Shown here piece by piece: positions 31,494-39,301 of a stretch of 64,000 bases of DNA. This DNA comes from Alcaligenaceae bacterium (GTDB lineage Bacteria; Pseudomonadota; Gammaproteobacteria; Burkholderiales; Burkholderiaceae_B): positions 328,892-392,891 of the forward strand of contig JACCEO010000001.1 of the NCBI GenBank assembly GCA_013416485.1. Reading direction: 5' to 3'. The notes beneath the pieces were generated by a model. That model was not told the origin of the DNA. It searched no databases and was given only the letters and a program-made list of their open reading frames with translations. The translations under genes were made by a program, and so were the position numbers. The stretch's first letter is position 1, and every line of letters begins with the position of its first letter.

Positions 31494-33356
31494 TTATTGC
31501 CCCCGCATAAAAAGCTTGTCAATTTCGCCTAGTTGCCACTGTACCCAGGTAGGGCGACCGTGATTGCATTGGTCGGCGCGCTCTGTGAGCTCCATTTTAC
31601 GTAGCAAGCCATTCATTTCGTCTAGTGTCAGACGGCGATTAGCCCGCACTGAACCGTGGCAGGCCATTGTCGAGAGTAACTCGTTGCGTTGCTCGGTGAG
31701 CTTGGGTGAGCTGCCTACGCTGGCCAGATCGCGTAGCACGCCGCGTGCCAACGATTCGATGTCGCCACCTGCCAGCAAGGCGGGCACGGCACGTACTGCA
31801 ATCGAGGCAGGGCCTGTAGCATTCAGGCTAAGGCCAAGTTCGTTCAGGGTTTGGCCATGTTCGTCCAGCAAGGCGACGTCTTTTTCGCTGGCGCTAAATA
31901 CTACAGGCACTAGCAGCTCTTGGCAGGGCAGGGTTTGCGCATCCATAGAAAGCTTTAATTGTTCGTACACCACGCGTTCGTGGGCAGCATGCATGTCTAC
32001 TAGGATCAGGCCGGTTTGGTTTTGTGCCAAGATATAAATACCGTGCAACTGGCCTAAGGCCATGCCTAGGGGGAAGGATGCAGTTTGATATTGCTGGGCC
32101 AAACCAGAGGGCAGCTGGGCAGGTGTAGGCACGGTAGATGCTACATTAAGTGGTTCCAGCGGTTGGTATAAGGTTTGCCAGTCTAGGCCCTGGCTGTGGT
32201 CGCGCAAAGCAAAGGCGTGCTGTTGCTGATAAGGGCTGGGCATATATGGGGCCGCAGCCTGCAGAGGCGGTTGTTGTATCTGCTGTTGTTGTGGGCCGTC
32301 AGTGCTAATTAGGGAGCTATCTGCGCTTGTTGTTAGCGGGTCGCTATCTTGATTAGCCAGTGTGTGCCCGCCTGCAGCACTAAGCGTATGCGCTAAGGAC
32401 TGCCCGACAAAGCGGTGTATAGCACCGCTGTCGCGAAAACGTACTTCATGTTTGGCAGGATGGACGTTGACATCCACGGTAGTCGGATCAACGCTTAGAA
32501 ACAGCACATAGGCAGGTTGGCGATCACCGTGTAGCACGTCGGCATAGGCCTGACGTATGGCATGGGATACGGTTCTGTCTTTTACATAACGGCCATTCAC
32601 ATACAAGTACTGGCGGTCGGCCCGGTGGCGAGCATACGTAGGTTGGGTAATAATGCCTTCCAGTCGTATTAGGCCATGTTCGTTATGGACATCTAGGCCG
32701 TGTTCGACAAACTCTGCACCCAGCACATCTAGCACGCGCTGGCGTATGCTGGCGGCGCGCCAATTACGTTGCAGTTTTTCGTTGTGGAATAACCTGAAAG
32801 CAATATCAGGTTGGGCTAGCGCAATACGCTCTAGGGCATCTACGCAGTGCCCGTATTCTGTGGCCTCTGAACGTAAAAATTTACGTCGTGCAGGGACATC
32901 GTCAAATAGCTGACGCACGTCTATGGTGGTGCCGGGTTGGCCAGAGGATGCCGCAGGCGTATCGTAGGCTGATTCAACTTCCCAGGCATGGGGCTGATCG
33001 GCGCTACGCGAGGTGACTTTCACCCTGGCTACCGATGTGACTGATGCTAGGGCTTCGCCCCGAAATCCCATAGATGCGACAGATTCCAGTTCGCTTAGGC
33101 TGCGAATTTTACTGGTGGCATGGCGGGTTAGCGCCAGCTGCAGTTCTGATGGGGGTATGCCGTTGCCATCATCAATCACGGCGATACGGCGTATACCGCC
33201 CCCGTCCAAGCGAACCTCTATAGAGCGCGCGCCGGCATCTAGCGCGTTTTCCAGGAGTTCTTTGAGTACGGACGCAGGGCGCTCTATGACTTCGCCAGCG
33301 GCAATCTGGCTGATCAGTTTATCGGGAAGGGGGGCAATGGAGCGACGTTCTAACAT
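31494..33356 (-). CDS. mutL: DNA mismatch repair protein MutL
   Basis: Couples mismatch recognition by MutS to downstream repair steps. The 620-residue protein has the GHKL ATPase N-terminus ([40 protein letters not shown]), a Q/P-rich linker (about 335-410) and the C-terminal dimerisation domain. The C-terminal segment [14 protein letters not shown] fits the metal-binding endonuclease motif D-x-HA-xx-E-xxxx-E, which E. coli MutL lacks. This implies a nicking MutL, as expected for species without MutH. It starts at the ATG at 33356. Confidence 0.95.
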   Translation of the reverse strand: MLERRSIAPLPDKLISQIAAGEVIERPASVLKELLENALDAGARSIEVRLDGGGIRRIAVIDDGNGIPPSELQLALTRHATSKIRSLSELESVASMGFRGEALASVTSVARVKVTSRSADQPHAWEVESAYDTPAASSGQPGTTIDVRQLFDDVPARRKFLRSEATEYGHCVDALERIALAQPDIAFRLFHNEKLQRNWRAASIRQRVLDVLGAEFVEHGLDVHNEHGLIRLEGIITQPTYARHRADRQYLYVNGRYVKDRTVSHAIRQAYADVLHGDRQPAYVLFLSVDPTTVDVNVHPAKHEVRFRDSGAIHRFVGQSLAHTLSAAGGHTLANQDSDPLTTSADSSLISTDGPQQQQIQQPPLQAAAPYMPSPYQQQHAFALRDHSQGLDWQTLYQPLEPLNVASTVPTPAQLPSGLAQQYQTASFPLGMALGQLHGIYILAQNQTGLILVDMHAAHERVVYEQLKLSMDAQTLPCQELLVPVVFSASEKDVALLDEHGQTLNELGLSLNATGPASIAVRAVPALLAGGDIESLARGVLRDLASVGSSPKLTEQRNELLSTMACHGSVRANRRLTLDEMNGLLRKMELTERADQCNHGRPTWVQWQLGEIDKLFMRGQ

Positions 33357-33451
33357 GTGATCATTTTAGAGGATGATAGAGGAAACGTATCTTCACTTTT
33401 TTTAGTCGGCTGAACAGGCTATATTGCGGTATCTTTTTTTGGTAGACAGTG

Positions 33452-34105
33452 ATGGCAGATTTTTTGAGCATGATTCTTCATATTGACCAATTTTTGGACG
33501 CTTGGGTAACGCAATATGGGGCATGGATCTATTTAGTGCTGTTCCTGATCGTGTTTGGTGAAACGGGTCTGGTGGTTTTGCCGTTTTTACCGGGTGATTC
33601 ATTGTTGTTTATTGCTGGCGCTTTTGGTGCCTCTGGTTTGCTGAATCCGGTCTTGATGGCTGGCTTACTTATCGTGGCTGCCATACTAGGTAACACGCTA
33701 AATTACAGCATAGGCCGATATATCGGGCCGCGTGTATTTACCAAAAACTACCGTTTTCTGGATCGTAAAGCGTTGATGAAAACCCACGCATTTTACGAAA
33801 AACACGGTGGAAAAACGATAGTGTTATCGCGCTTCCTGCCCATCTTTCGTACGTTTGCGCCTTTTGTCGCTGGGGTAGGCTACATGAACCCCATACGCTT
33901 TCAGCTGTTTAATATTTCAGGCGCTATCTTGTGGGTCGCTGGTCTGATTACCTTAGGGTATTTTTTTGGTAATGTGCCCATAATTAAAGACCACCTGAAC
34001 ACTATCGTCTTGATAGGGGTGGGCGCGGCTGCGGTACCTGTAGTGTTAGGTGCTGCCTGGAAATTATTTAAGAAGAAAGACGTTAAGGGTGATCAACACC
34101 CTTAA
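33452..34105 (+). CDS. DedA/SNARE-associated family membrane protein
   Basis: A 217-residue polytopic membrane protein of the DedA family, whose members are implicated in envelope maintenance and undecaprenyl phosphate or lipid flipping. Family marks are FGETGLVVLPFLPGDSLLF near residue 35 and the positively charged SRFLPIFRTFAPFVAGVGYM near residue 125. About five hydrophobic segments are visible. The ATG at 33452 follows an in-frame GTG directly; either could initiate. It is divergent from mutL and convergent with amiC. Confidence 0.9.
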   Translation: MADFLSMILHIDQFLDAWVTQYGAWIYLVLFLIVFGETGLVVLPFLPGDSLLFIAGAFGASGLLNPVLMAGLLIVAAILGNTLNYSIGRYIGPRVFTKNYRFLDRKALMKTHAFYEKHGGKTIVLSRFLPIFRTFAPFVAGVGYMNPIRFQLFNISGAILWVAGLITLGYFFGNVPIIKDHLNTIVLIGVGAAAVPVVLGAAWKLFKKKDVKGDQHP

Positions 34106-34150
34106 ACAATGCACCAAGCTAGGTAATGGGCATGATTAAGGGCGGTGTGA

Positions 34151-35539
34151 TCAGGCCTTGCGAGCCAGAGCTGGGTTGTTTGAAAAATAGCCATTAATAC
34201 CACTAAGTACCGCTTGGGCGATACGTTCCTGGTGTGCTGGGCTGCGTAGTAAGCGCTCTTCTTCGGGGTTGCTGATAAAGGCGGTTTCTACAAGAATCGA
34301 AGGAATGTCTGGAGCTTTCAGTACAGCAAAGCCTGCTTGTTCTACACGATTTTTGTGTAAACGGTTGATTTTTCCTATTTCGCCCAGCACTTGGCTACCC
34401 ACACGTACCGAGTCATTGATTTGTGCGGATGTGGATAGATCCAGCAGCACTTGCGCGACTTGTTTGTTATGGGAGCCCAGGTTTACACCACCTATCAGGT
34501 CAGCTTCGTTTTCACGTTGCGCCATGTAACGCGCCGCCGCGCTGGTGGCGCCAGTTTGAGACAAGGCAAACACGGACGATCCACGTGCGCTGGGCTTGGT
34601 CCAGGCGTCTGCATGAATGGAAATGAATAAGTCGGCTTTTACGCGTCGGGCTTTTTGGACCCTGACGTGCAAGGGTACGAAGTAATCATTGTCACGCGTC
34701 AGGTAGGCGCGCATATTGGGTTGCGCGTCTATCAGTTTTTTTAGTCGCTTGGCAATGCTTAAAACAACATCTTTTTCACGCGTACCCGCGCGACCTATGG
34801 CACCAGGATCCTCGCCACCATGACCAGGGTCTAGTGCGATTAGGACTGGGCCTTGGCGACCGGCTAGCGGTGGCGCAGATTTAGGGGCACTGGGTGGAGT
34901 TACCTTAGGGGCTGGTTGAGGTGGTGTTTGTGGTATTTTCGCTACGGGTGGCAGCTTTTGGCCTTCTACAGACGGAATCGGGGCGTCGTCAGGTGAATTA
35001 AGCGCCAGGTTTTCCAGAATTTCAGCCAATGGATCAGTATCCGCGGCATTCATAATGGCCAATAAAGGGTCTTGTGCGACCAGGGGATACAAGTCCAGTA
35101 CCAGACGATATTTGTATTCGCCTATGGGTTTCAGGGTAAATACCTGAGGGGCAATAGGCTGTTTAAGGTCTAGTACCAGTCGTATTACGTCTGGGCGGTT
35201 TTGTGCGACACGTACTGTGTTTATGTAGGGGTCATTGGGCCGTATTTTGGATACCAAGTCGCTAATGGCTTGGCTCATGCTTAGGCCCTGGATATCGACT
35301 ACTAGGCGATCAGGCCCTTGCAACACGAAGTGTTCAGCCTTGAGCTCGCTGTCCATTTCCAGAGTGACGCGAGTGTATTCGTCGGCTGGCCAGGTGCGCA
35401 CGGCCAAGATAGTACCTGCCACCGCCAAGCGTGGGATAACAGGCAATAAGAAAAGGGTGGTGGCACTAGCAACCAGGCGTCGTCGTGTCAGGCCGTTGGC
35501 AGAGATCCCTGTTGGGCATGGGCGAGTGTCGTCAGCCAT
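34151..35539 (-). CDS. amiC: N-acetylmuramoyl-L-alanine amidase AmiC, Tat-exported
   Basis: Zinc amidase that cleaves septal peptidoglycan during daughter-cell separation. The 462-residue protein has a twin-arginine signal (TRRRLVASATTLFLLPVIP, residues 18-36), an AMIN targeting domain (about 45-150), a proline-rich linker (about 195-225) and the amidase_3 domain with LDPGHGGEDPGAIG, ISIHADAW and LVETAFISN supplying His and Glu ligands. Its start lies 52 bases inside the end of tsaE, an unusually long overlap that recurs because no alternative start codon precedes the Tat motif. Confidence 0.95.
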   Translation of the reverse strand: MADDTRPCPTGISANGLTRRRLVASATTLFLLPVIPRLAVAGTILAVRTWPADEYTRVTLEMDSELKAEHFVLQGPDRLVVDIQGLSMSQAISDLVSKIRPNDPYINTVRVAQNRPDVIRLVLDLKQPIAPQVFTLKPIGEYKYRLVLDLYPLVAQDPLLAIMNAADTDPLAEILENLALNSPDDAPIPSVEGQKLPPVAKIPQTPPQPAPKVTPPSAPKSAPPLAGRQGPVLIALDPGHGGEDPGAIGRAGTREKDVVLSIAKRLKKLIDAQPNMRAYLTRDNDYFVPLHVRVQKARRVKADLFISIHADAWTKPSARGSSVFALSQTGATSAAARYMAQRENEADLIGGVNLGSHNKQVAQVLLDLSTSAQINDSVRVGSQVLGEIGKINRLHKNRVEQAGFAVLKAPDIPSILVETAFISNPEEERLLRSPAHQERIAQAVLSGINGYFSNNPALARKA

Positions 35540-36006
35540 AGTTTTCCTTTGTTACTGTGGGCAGTTAAGCTGGCGTGTCGTCCGGTATCCGCATATTCAA
35601 GATGAATATCAAGGTCAGGGGGGGGTAATAGGGCCCCTGCTTGTTCTGGCCATTCGATTAAAACTACCGCATTTTCCTGAAGTATATCGCGAAAACCGGC
35701 ATCTGCCCATTCTTTGGGATTGTTAAATCTATAAAAATCAAGATGATAGAACTGTAAGCTAGAAACATTATAGCTTTCCATCAGGGCATAGCTTGGGCTT
35801 TTGATTCTTCCTTGTACGCCGCAGGCTCGAAGCAGGGCACGAGCAAAGCTGGTTTTCCCTGCGCCTAGATCGCCGCGCAAGTGTATGCGGCCGCCTATGC
35901 CGCTACTGGGATCCGTTAATAAGGGTGCTAAACGGTTTGCTAGTGCAGTAGTGGCGTCTTCGTCAGCCAGATACAGATCTGCAACAGAGCGTGAAGTGGT
36001 GGTCAT
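35488..36006 (-). CDS. tsaE: tRNA t6A37 synthesis ATPase TsaE
   Basis: ATPase working with TsaB-TsaD to make threonylcarbamoyladenosine in tRNA. The start ATG at 36006 has AGGAA eight bases upstream and gives 172 residues (MTTTSRSVADLY); the frame is open to 36045, which would overlap the AEC gene. Marks: HLRGDLGAGKTSFARALLR (P-loop), SPSYALMESY, FYHLDFYRF and VLIEWPEQAG. The tsaE-amiC pairing is common in proteobacteria. Confidence 0.93.
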   Translation of the reverse strand: MTTTSRSVADLYLADEDATTALANRLAPLLTDPSSGIGGRIHLRGDLGAGKTSFARALLRACGVQGRIKSPSYALMESYNVSSLQFYHLDFYRFNNPKEWADAGFRDILQENAVVLIEWPEQAGALLPPPDLDIHLEYADTGRHASLTAHSNKGKLWLTTLAHAQQGSLPTA

Positions 36007-36020
36007 GGTGTCTGTTCCTG

Positions 36021-36917
36021 TTACGTGGTGACTGTCATCAACCATAAGGGGATGGTGATGGCGGAAAATAAGGTGCCTATGGACATAGTGACTGCCGTTA
36101 ATCTGGCATCACCTCCCAGCCTGGCGGTTAGTACATGGGCCGAAGAGGATGCTGGTAAGGCACTGAATAGCAGCAGCATTTGGCGCTCTATTAAGGATAA
36201 ATCCAGTGCCCAGCCTATGGCCAGTGCACCCAAGGGCATAATCAGTAAGCGTACTGCTATCATCCAGCCCATCAGGGTGGCTGCTGCCCGTGCCCCGTGT
36301 AAGGATAGCGTAGCGCCTACACACAGTAGGCCTATGGCCAGGGCACACGCACCCAGGCGAACCAAGGCGGTATCAATTGGTTTGGGGACAGGGATTTGCA
36401 GCAGATTGAAGAGCAGGCCGCTGACCGTCGCAATAATGAAAGGGTTACGTAGAATTTCGCTAAGTACCTTGCCATTGCCTTGCCTGGCCAGACCGTGAAC
36501 TGCCGCCACATTGGCAAGTGGAACGGCAAACCCGACGATAACAGCCATGATGCTTTGTGACGCGGCGCCACCTAGGCTGCCGGCAATCGATAGACCTATA
36601 TATGTATTAAAGCGATAAGCACATTGCGCCACAGAAGCATGGGCTAACTTATTAGGACGTAGGACAGGAATAGCGAACCAAGCCATTAGTACACCAAAGG
36701 CACATAAGGCCGCCGTTGCCTGAAATATCAGCCAGGCGCCTGATGGACTTAATGGGGCTTGGCTAATGGACTGGAATAGCAGTGCGGGGAATAGCACGTA
36801 ATACACTAGCTTTTCTGCCGAACGGAAAAAGTCCGCTGAAAAGTTCAGCTTATGTAGCAGCACCCAGCCCAAAGCGATAAGCATGAAGTCGGGCAAAACC
36901 AGCAAAATAACGTACAT
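36021..36917 (-). CDS. AEC (auxin efflux carrier-like) family transporter
   Basis: A 298-residue inner-membrane protein with about ten hydrophobic segments, typical of the AEC family that includes malonate and other organic-acid or amino-acid permeases in bacteria. The N-terminal FMLIALGWVLLHKLNF and the central break (NGKVLSEILRNPFIIATVSG) between two five-helix halves fit the family. The substrate cannot be deduced. It lies 14 bases upstream of tsaE in the same direction and is the last core gene before the tRNA-Arg locus. Confidence 0.86.
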   Translation of the reverse strand: MYVILLVLPDFMLIALGWVLLHKLNFSADFFRSAEKLVYYVLFPALLFQSISQAPLSPSGAWLIFQATAALCAFGVLMAWFAIPVLRPNKLAHASVAQCAYRFNTYIGLSIAGSLGGAASQSIMAVIVGFAVPLANVAAVHGLARQGNGKVLSEILRNPFIIATVSGLLFNLLQIPVPKPIDTALVRLGACALAIGLLCVGATLSLHGARAAATLMGWMIAVRLLIMPLGALAIGWALDLSLIERQMLLLFSALPASSSAHVLTARLGGDARLTAVTMSIGTLFSAITIPLWLMTVTT

Positions 36918-36997
36918 GGCGTGGCGGGGTTAGGAGGCAACGAAGACAGAAACTGCAATTGTAGGGTAGGCTGGCTTTTTTTGGTGCCAGTCTGATT

Positions 36998-37003
36998 TAT
37001 ACT
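36998..37003 (+). promoter_or_regulatory. Candidate -10 box of tRNA-Arg promoter
   Basis: TATACT ends 18 bases before the mature tRNA 5' end. A good -35 hexamer is not obvious in the T-rich stretch around 36975-36985. Confidence 0.4.
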
Positions 37004-37021
37004 AGCAGGTTAGCGCAAAAG

Positions 37022-37096
37022 GTCTCCTTAGTTAAATGGATATAACTTTCCCCTCCTAAGGGAAGATTGCAGGTTCGATTCCTGCAGGAGACGCCA
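37022..37096 (+). tRNA. tRNA-Arg (anticodon CCT)
   Basis: A 75-base cloverleaf with encoded CCA. The acceptor 5' strand GTCTCCT (37022-37028) pairs with AGGAGAC (37086-37092), with discriminator G and CCA at 37094-37096. The anticodon arm TTCCC-CTCCTAA-GGGAA carries anticodon CCT, reading AGG. The T arm is GCAGG-TTCGATT-CCTGC. Its 3' end is the left attachment site of the adjacent islet, and integration has kept the tRNA intact. Confidence 0.96.
37082..37096 (+). repeat. attL core direct repeat (tRNA-Arg 3' end)
   Basis: CTGCAGGAGACGCCA, the last 15 bases of the tRNA gene, identical to 40608-40622. Tyrosine recombinases of the P4 group use tRNA 3' ends in this way. Confidence 0.88.
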
Positions 37097-37130
37097 CACT
37101 ACGATATACAGCAGTTGATGACCATATACA

Positions 37131-37164
37131 AACCCGCACAGTTACTAGCTCTGCGGGTTTTTTG
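37131..37164 (+). terminator. Rho-independent terminator after tRNA-Arg
   Basis: AACCCGCA (37131-37138) pairs with TGCGGGTT (37152-37159) around a 13-base loop and runs into a T-tract (37158-37163). It lies within the islet, 35 bases after the tRNA, so this tRNA terminator may have arrived with the element. Confidence 0.8.
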
Positions 37165-37196
37165 TTGTCTGCGGTAGTAGATAACAGGCTATAGCC

Positions 37197-37206
37197 ATGT
37201 ACCCCC
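37197..37206 (-). promoter_or_regulatory. Possible integrase arm-type site, left end
   Basis: ATGTACCCCC, just before the integrase start; its complement GGGGGTACAT recurs at 40527-40536 near the right end, followed by a second GGGGGTA at 40539-40545. Repeated short motifs inverted between the ends of an element are what integrase arm-binding sites look like. Confidence 0.4.
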
Positions 37207-37209
37207 AAT

Positions 37210-37317
37210 ATGGCCCTTACCAACATCCAATGTAAACAGGCTATACCCAAGGAAAAGCCCTATAAGCTGACCGAAAGTGGCGACTTATACCTGCTGGTGA
37301 ACCCCAACGGGCGTAAA
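37210..37317 (+). pseudogene. Truncated P4-family tyrosine integrase (N-terminal arm-binding part only)
   Basis: The frame from the ATG at 37210 reads MALTNIQCKQAIPKEKPYKL, then TESGDLYLLVNPNGRK. This is the characteristic start of the DUF4102 arm-binding domain of P4/CP4-57-type integrases. After about residue 36 similarity stops (next NGLHPRSYCYG), although the frame stays open to 37485. The usual ~400-residue protein, including the whole catalytic domain, is missing. The start lies 113 bases from the tRNA end, the normal position for such integrases. A deletion joined this fragment to the 3' end of the membrane-protein gene. Confidence 0.85.
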
Positions 37318-37380
37318 AATGGCCTCCATCCGAGGAGCTATTGTTATGGGCGTATATTGATTTCTATGGCTGCAAGTTTT

Positions 37381-37920
37381 TTAGAAATGCCCAATCGGTT
37401 TTGCTGTATGGTCTATTGTTTCGTATCTGTCGTCATTGGGGCTATCTGTTCTTGGCGTATTTATATAATTCAGGACATACCATAGCTTATGCATTACGCT
37501 AATGAGCGAAGCAAAGCAGCAGGAGGCCAAGCCTATTAGTGTCAGAAAAAACAGAAGTGATACTGAAGGGCTGATAATGGCCCATATAGCAATAGCACAA
37601 GCAATTAGATCAAATGCAATAGCTATGTACATACGAGCAATGAGAGCGTTTGCATGCCCTGACTTGTGCATCGATTTGATTAAAGGTTTGTCTCCAAAGG
37701 CAGTGAAAATTGCTGTGGATGTCAAAACAAATCCAGCAAGCGTAATTGATATTTGCGACATTGCTGAGCCCATTGTCCGGGAAACTATAGCCAGATCAGG
37801 AAGCGGCAATAACTCAAATCCTGCGAAACGATTGGTTAGGTAGACGACACCCGCACCGAACAAGAGGCAAAACAGTATGCTAAGCAAGGCCCCTTTAAAG
37901 ACTTCTTTCGATTTCATCAT
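37381..37920 (-). CDS. Four-helix membrane protein of unknown family (islet cargo)
   Basis: A 179-residue protein from the ATG at 37920 (MMKSKEVFKG), with AGGA about nine bases upstream; a longer frame from 37983 is possible but would overlap the partner gene by 89 bases. Four membrane helices are predicted at about 8-29, 48-70, 86-110 and 113-136, with a loop GDKPLIKSMHKSGHANALIA between helices 2 and 3 and a polar C-terminal tail. It overlaps the end of the upstream 293-residue gene by 26 bases, so the two are coupled. I do not recognise the family. The layout, a soluble protein coupled to a small membrane protein inside a tRNA islet, is common among phage-defence pairs, but that is inference. 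Confidence 0.78.
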   Translation of the reverse strand: MMKSKEVFKGALLSILFCLLFGAGVVYLTNRFAGFELLPLPDLAIVSRTMGSAMSQISITLAGFVLTSTAIFTAFGDKPLIKSMHKSGHANALIARMYIAIAFDLIACAIAIWAIISPSVSLLFFLTLIGLASCCFASLISVMHKLWYVLNYINTPRTDSPNDDRYETIDHTAKPIGHF

Positions 37921-38776
37921 TGCACTCGTCCTTGGCTTCTTGTAGCTGTTGGAGAACACTCGTCGGCTCAGGGTATAAACCATTCATTTCGACTGTAATT
38001 CGACGTTTTATCCGTTTAGCAAGCAAATCCAGGGGCTCTGTGGCATCTGATACCTTTACGCGCAATCGCCGTGTTTGGCCTGAACCCCATAGTTTTTCAA
38101 CCATATCACCAACCCAATTAGCAAGCTTCGGGGCAGAGGCCTTGCGTGTTTGAAGTACTAGGGAAAATGTCGATGAGTTTGAGCGAGTCATAGTCTCAAA
38201 AGGGTCTACACCCCAGCTATTTGGATTAAGCTGGCGCACTTGTTCACGCTCTGCATTAGTTCTGGGCTCTCGTACACGAAAGTCAACATACTGAATTTCT
38301 GCAGTGGTCGGGTCAAAGCCAAAGGCATCATCAAGCAAGACATTGCAAACTACAGTATGGATATTTCCTGATAGGGTTGTGAGCATAATACCGAAGTTAT
38401 TTACATGGTTTGCTGCAAGATTGAACTGCCATACTAGCAGCCGTGACGCCTTGGAATATATAAAGTAGTTTTTTTGAAGGAATTGATCGCCAGGTTGAGT
38501 TTCTATTTTACGCTCGTCTCCGTTGATGTCGCGAATATGAGGGGCATCGGACCCTAGTAATGCTAGGCATCCTGTAATCACGCCTTGATGTAAATTAATC
38601 TCCCTGAGTTCAAAGGAATAGCCTGACGGGCTACGAGCGATTGTAGCGGCACCACCAGTATCGTATCGGGCTTTTTCTGCAGTAAATAAATTCCAAAACG
38701 CATCTATCTTGTCGTTGTCCGGTAACGTAAACGTATTTACTTGAAAAAACTGTGCTGTGTATTGGCGTGTCGTCAT
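37895..38776 (-). CDS. Unknown soluble protein, first gene of a coupled two-gene unit (islet cargo)
   Basis: A 293-residue protein starting MTTRQYTAQFFQVNTFTL, with AGGA five bases before the ATG. No signal peptide or membrane helix is visible. The N-terminal ~150 residues look beta-rich (a segment NNFGIMLTTLSGNIHTVVCN), the middle is charged (REPRTNAEREQVRQL near residue 175), and the C-terminus is helical and acidic, ending in IERSL. No catalytic motif that I know stands out. It could be a sensor or nucleic-acid-binding partner of the membrane protein that follows. The opening resembles small families found near defence genes (I considered DUF6731), but I cannot confirm this. Codon use is more A+T-rich than in the core genes. 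Confidence 0.72.
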   Translation of the reverse strand: MTTRQYTAQFFQVNTFTLPDNDKIDAFWNLFTAEKARYDTGGAATIARSPSGYSFELREINLHQGVITGCLALLGSDAPHIRDINGDERKIETQPGDQFLQKNYFIYSKASRLLVWQFNLAANHVNNFGIMLTTLSGNIHTVVCNVLLDDAFGFDPTTAEIQYVDFRVREPRTNAEREQVRQLNPNSWGVDPFETMTRSNSSTFSLVLQTRKASAPKLANWVGDMVEKLWGSGQTRRLRVKVSDATEPLDLLAKRIKRRITVEMNGLYPEPTSVLQQLQEAKDECNDEIERSL

Positions 38777-39301
38777 GGATTCCTATTCTTGTTAATTTGT
38801 TTACATAAGAGGTGAAATTAGTGCCAGTTCTATTGCTGCGATTGTCTTTTTTATAATTTGTCTTGCATTTCCGTATTCTTTAATAATTATTTGTTACATG
38901 TGGTGCAGTCTACCCCCATTCTCCATTCCCGCACATGGGCAGTAACCCGGTTGCATGAGGGGGGGTGGTGCGGCATCGGTTACATCGTGCTTGCACCGGG
39001 TTGGTCACTGCTTGGTGCTTCCCTATACGCTTTGAGGTGGGAGTGATCGATTCTGAAAATGGGCGTAGAAATGCTCTCATAGGGTGGGTGTGTGGTTGCG
39101 TTGCGATATGTCTGGGTCTGATAATACGAATCTATCTAGGTATTTAGTCAAGATCGAAGATGTTTACGAAGCGGTGCGTAGATATGATTTCAATGTATCG
39201 AAGATAATTAGCATTGTTCTTTTTTGAAGACCCTTGTTTTTCCTATGTAAAATGGAAAAAATCGAAGTTTTACATATTGATTGGCGCAGAAAGTTAAACC
39301 C
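38777..39301. other. Gene-free islet spacer with inverted repeats
   Basis: A 525-base divergent region between the two-gene unit and fic. The first ~120 bases are strongly A+T-rich and probably hold the minus-strand promoter. A G-rich middle (38936-39020) contains an imperfect inverted repeat: the arm at 38939-38955 (GCAGTAACCCGGTTGCA) against 38992-39011. An alternative pairing is GTAACC (38942-38947) with GGTTAC (38978-38983). An ORF at 38965-39147 has no ribosome site and is not credible. A 9-bp inverted repeat precedes fic. Confidence 0.5.
39244..39276. promoter_or_regulatory. 9-bp inverted repeat upstream of fic (operator candidate)
   Basis: TATGTAAAA (39244-39252) and TTTTACATA (39268-39276) are perfect inverted repeats separated by 15 bases, ending 25 bases before the fic ATG. 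Position and symmetry suit a dimeric repressor. The Fic protein has a winged-helix-like C-terminus, so autoregulation is possible. Confidence 0.55.

Noticed and set aside
34099-34142. CCCTTAA/TTAAGGG hairpin between dedA and amiC
   Set aside because: A 7-bp A+T-rich stem with a 30-base loop and no T-tract is too weak to call a terminator.
37381-38776. Assignment of the two-gene unit to Kiwa
   Set aside because: A small four-helix membrane protein next to a soluble protein fits in outline, but the order is reversed and I see no KwaB-like sequence, so the name is not used.
38965-39147. 60-codon ORF in the islet spacer
   Set aside because: There is no ribosome site, the composition is odd and it overlaps the inverted-repeat element; nothing supports translation.
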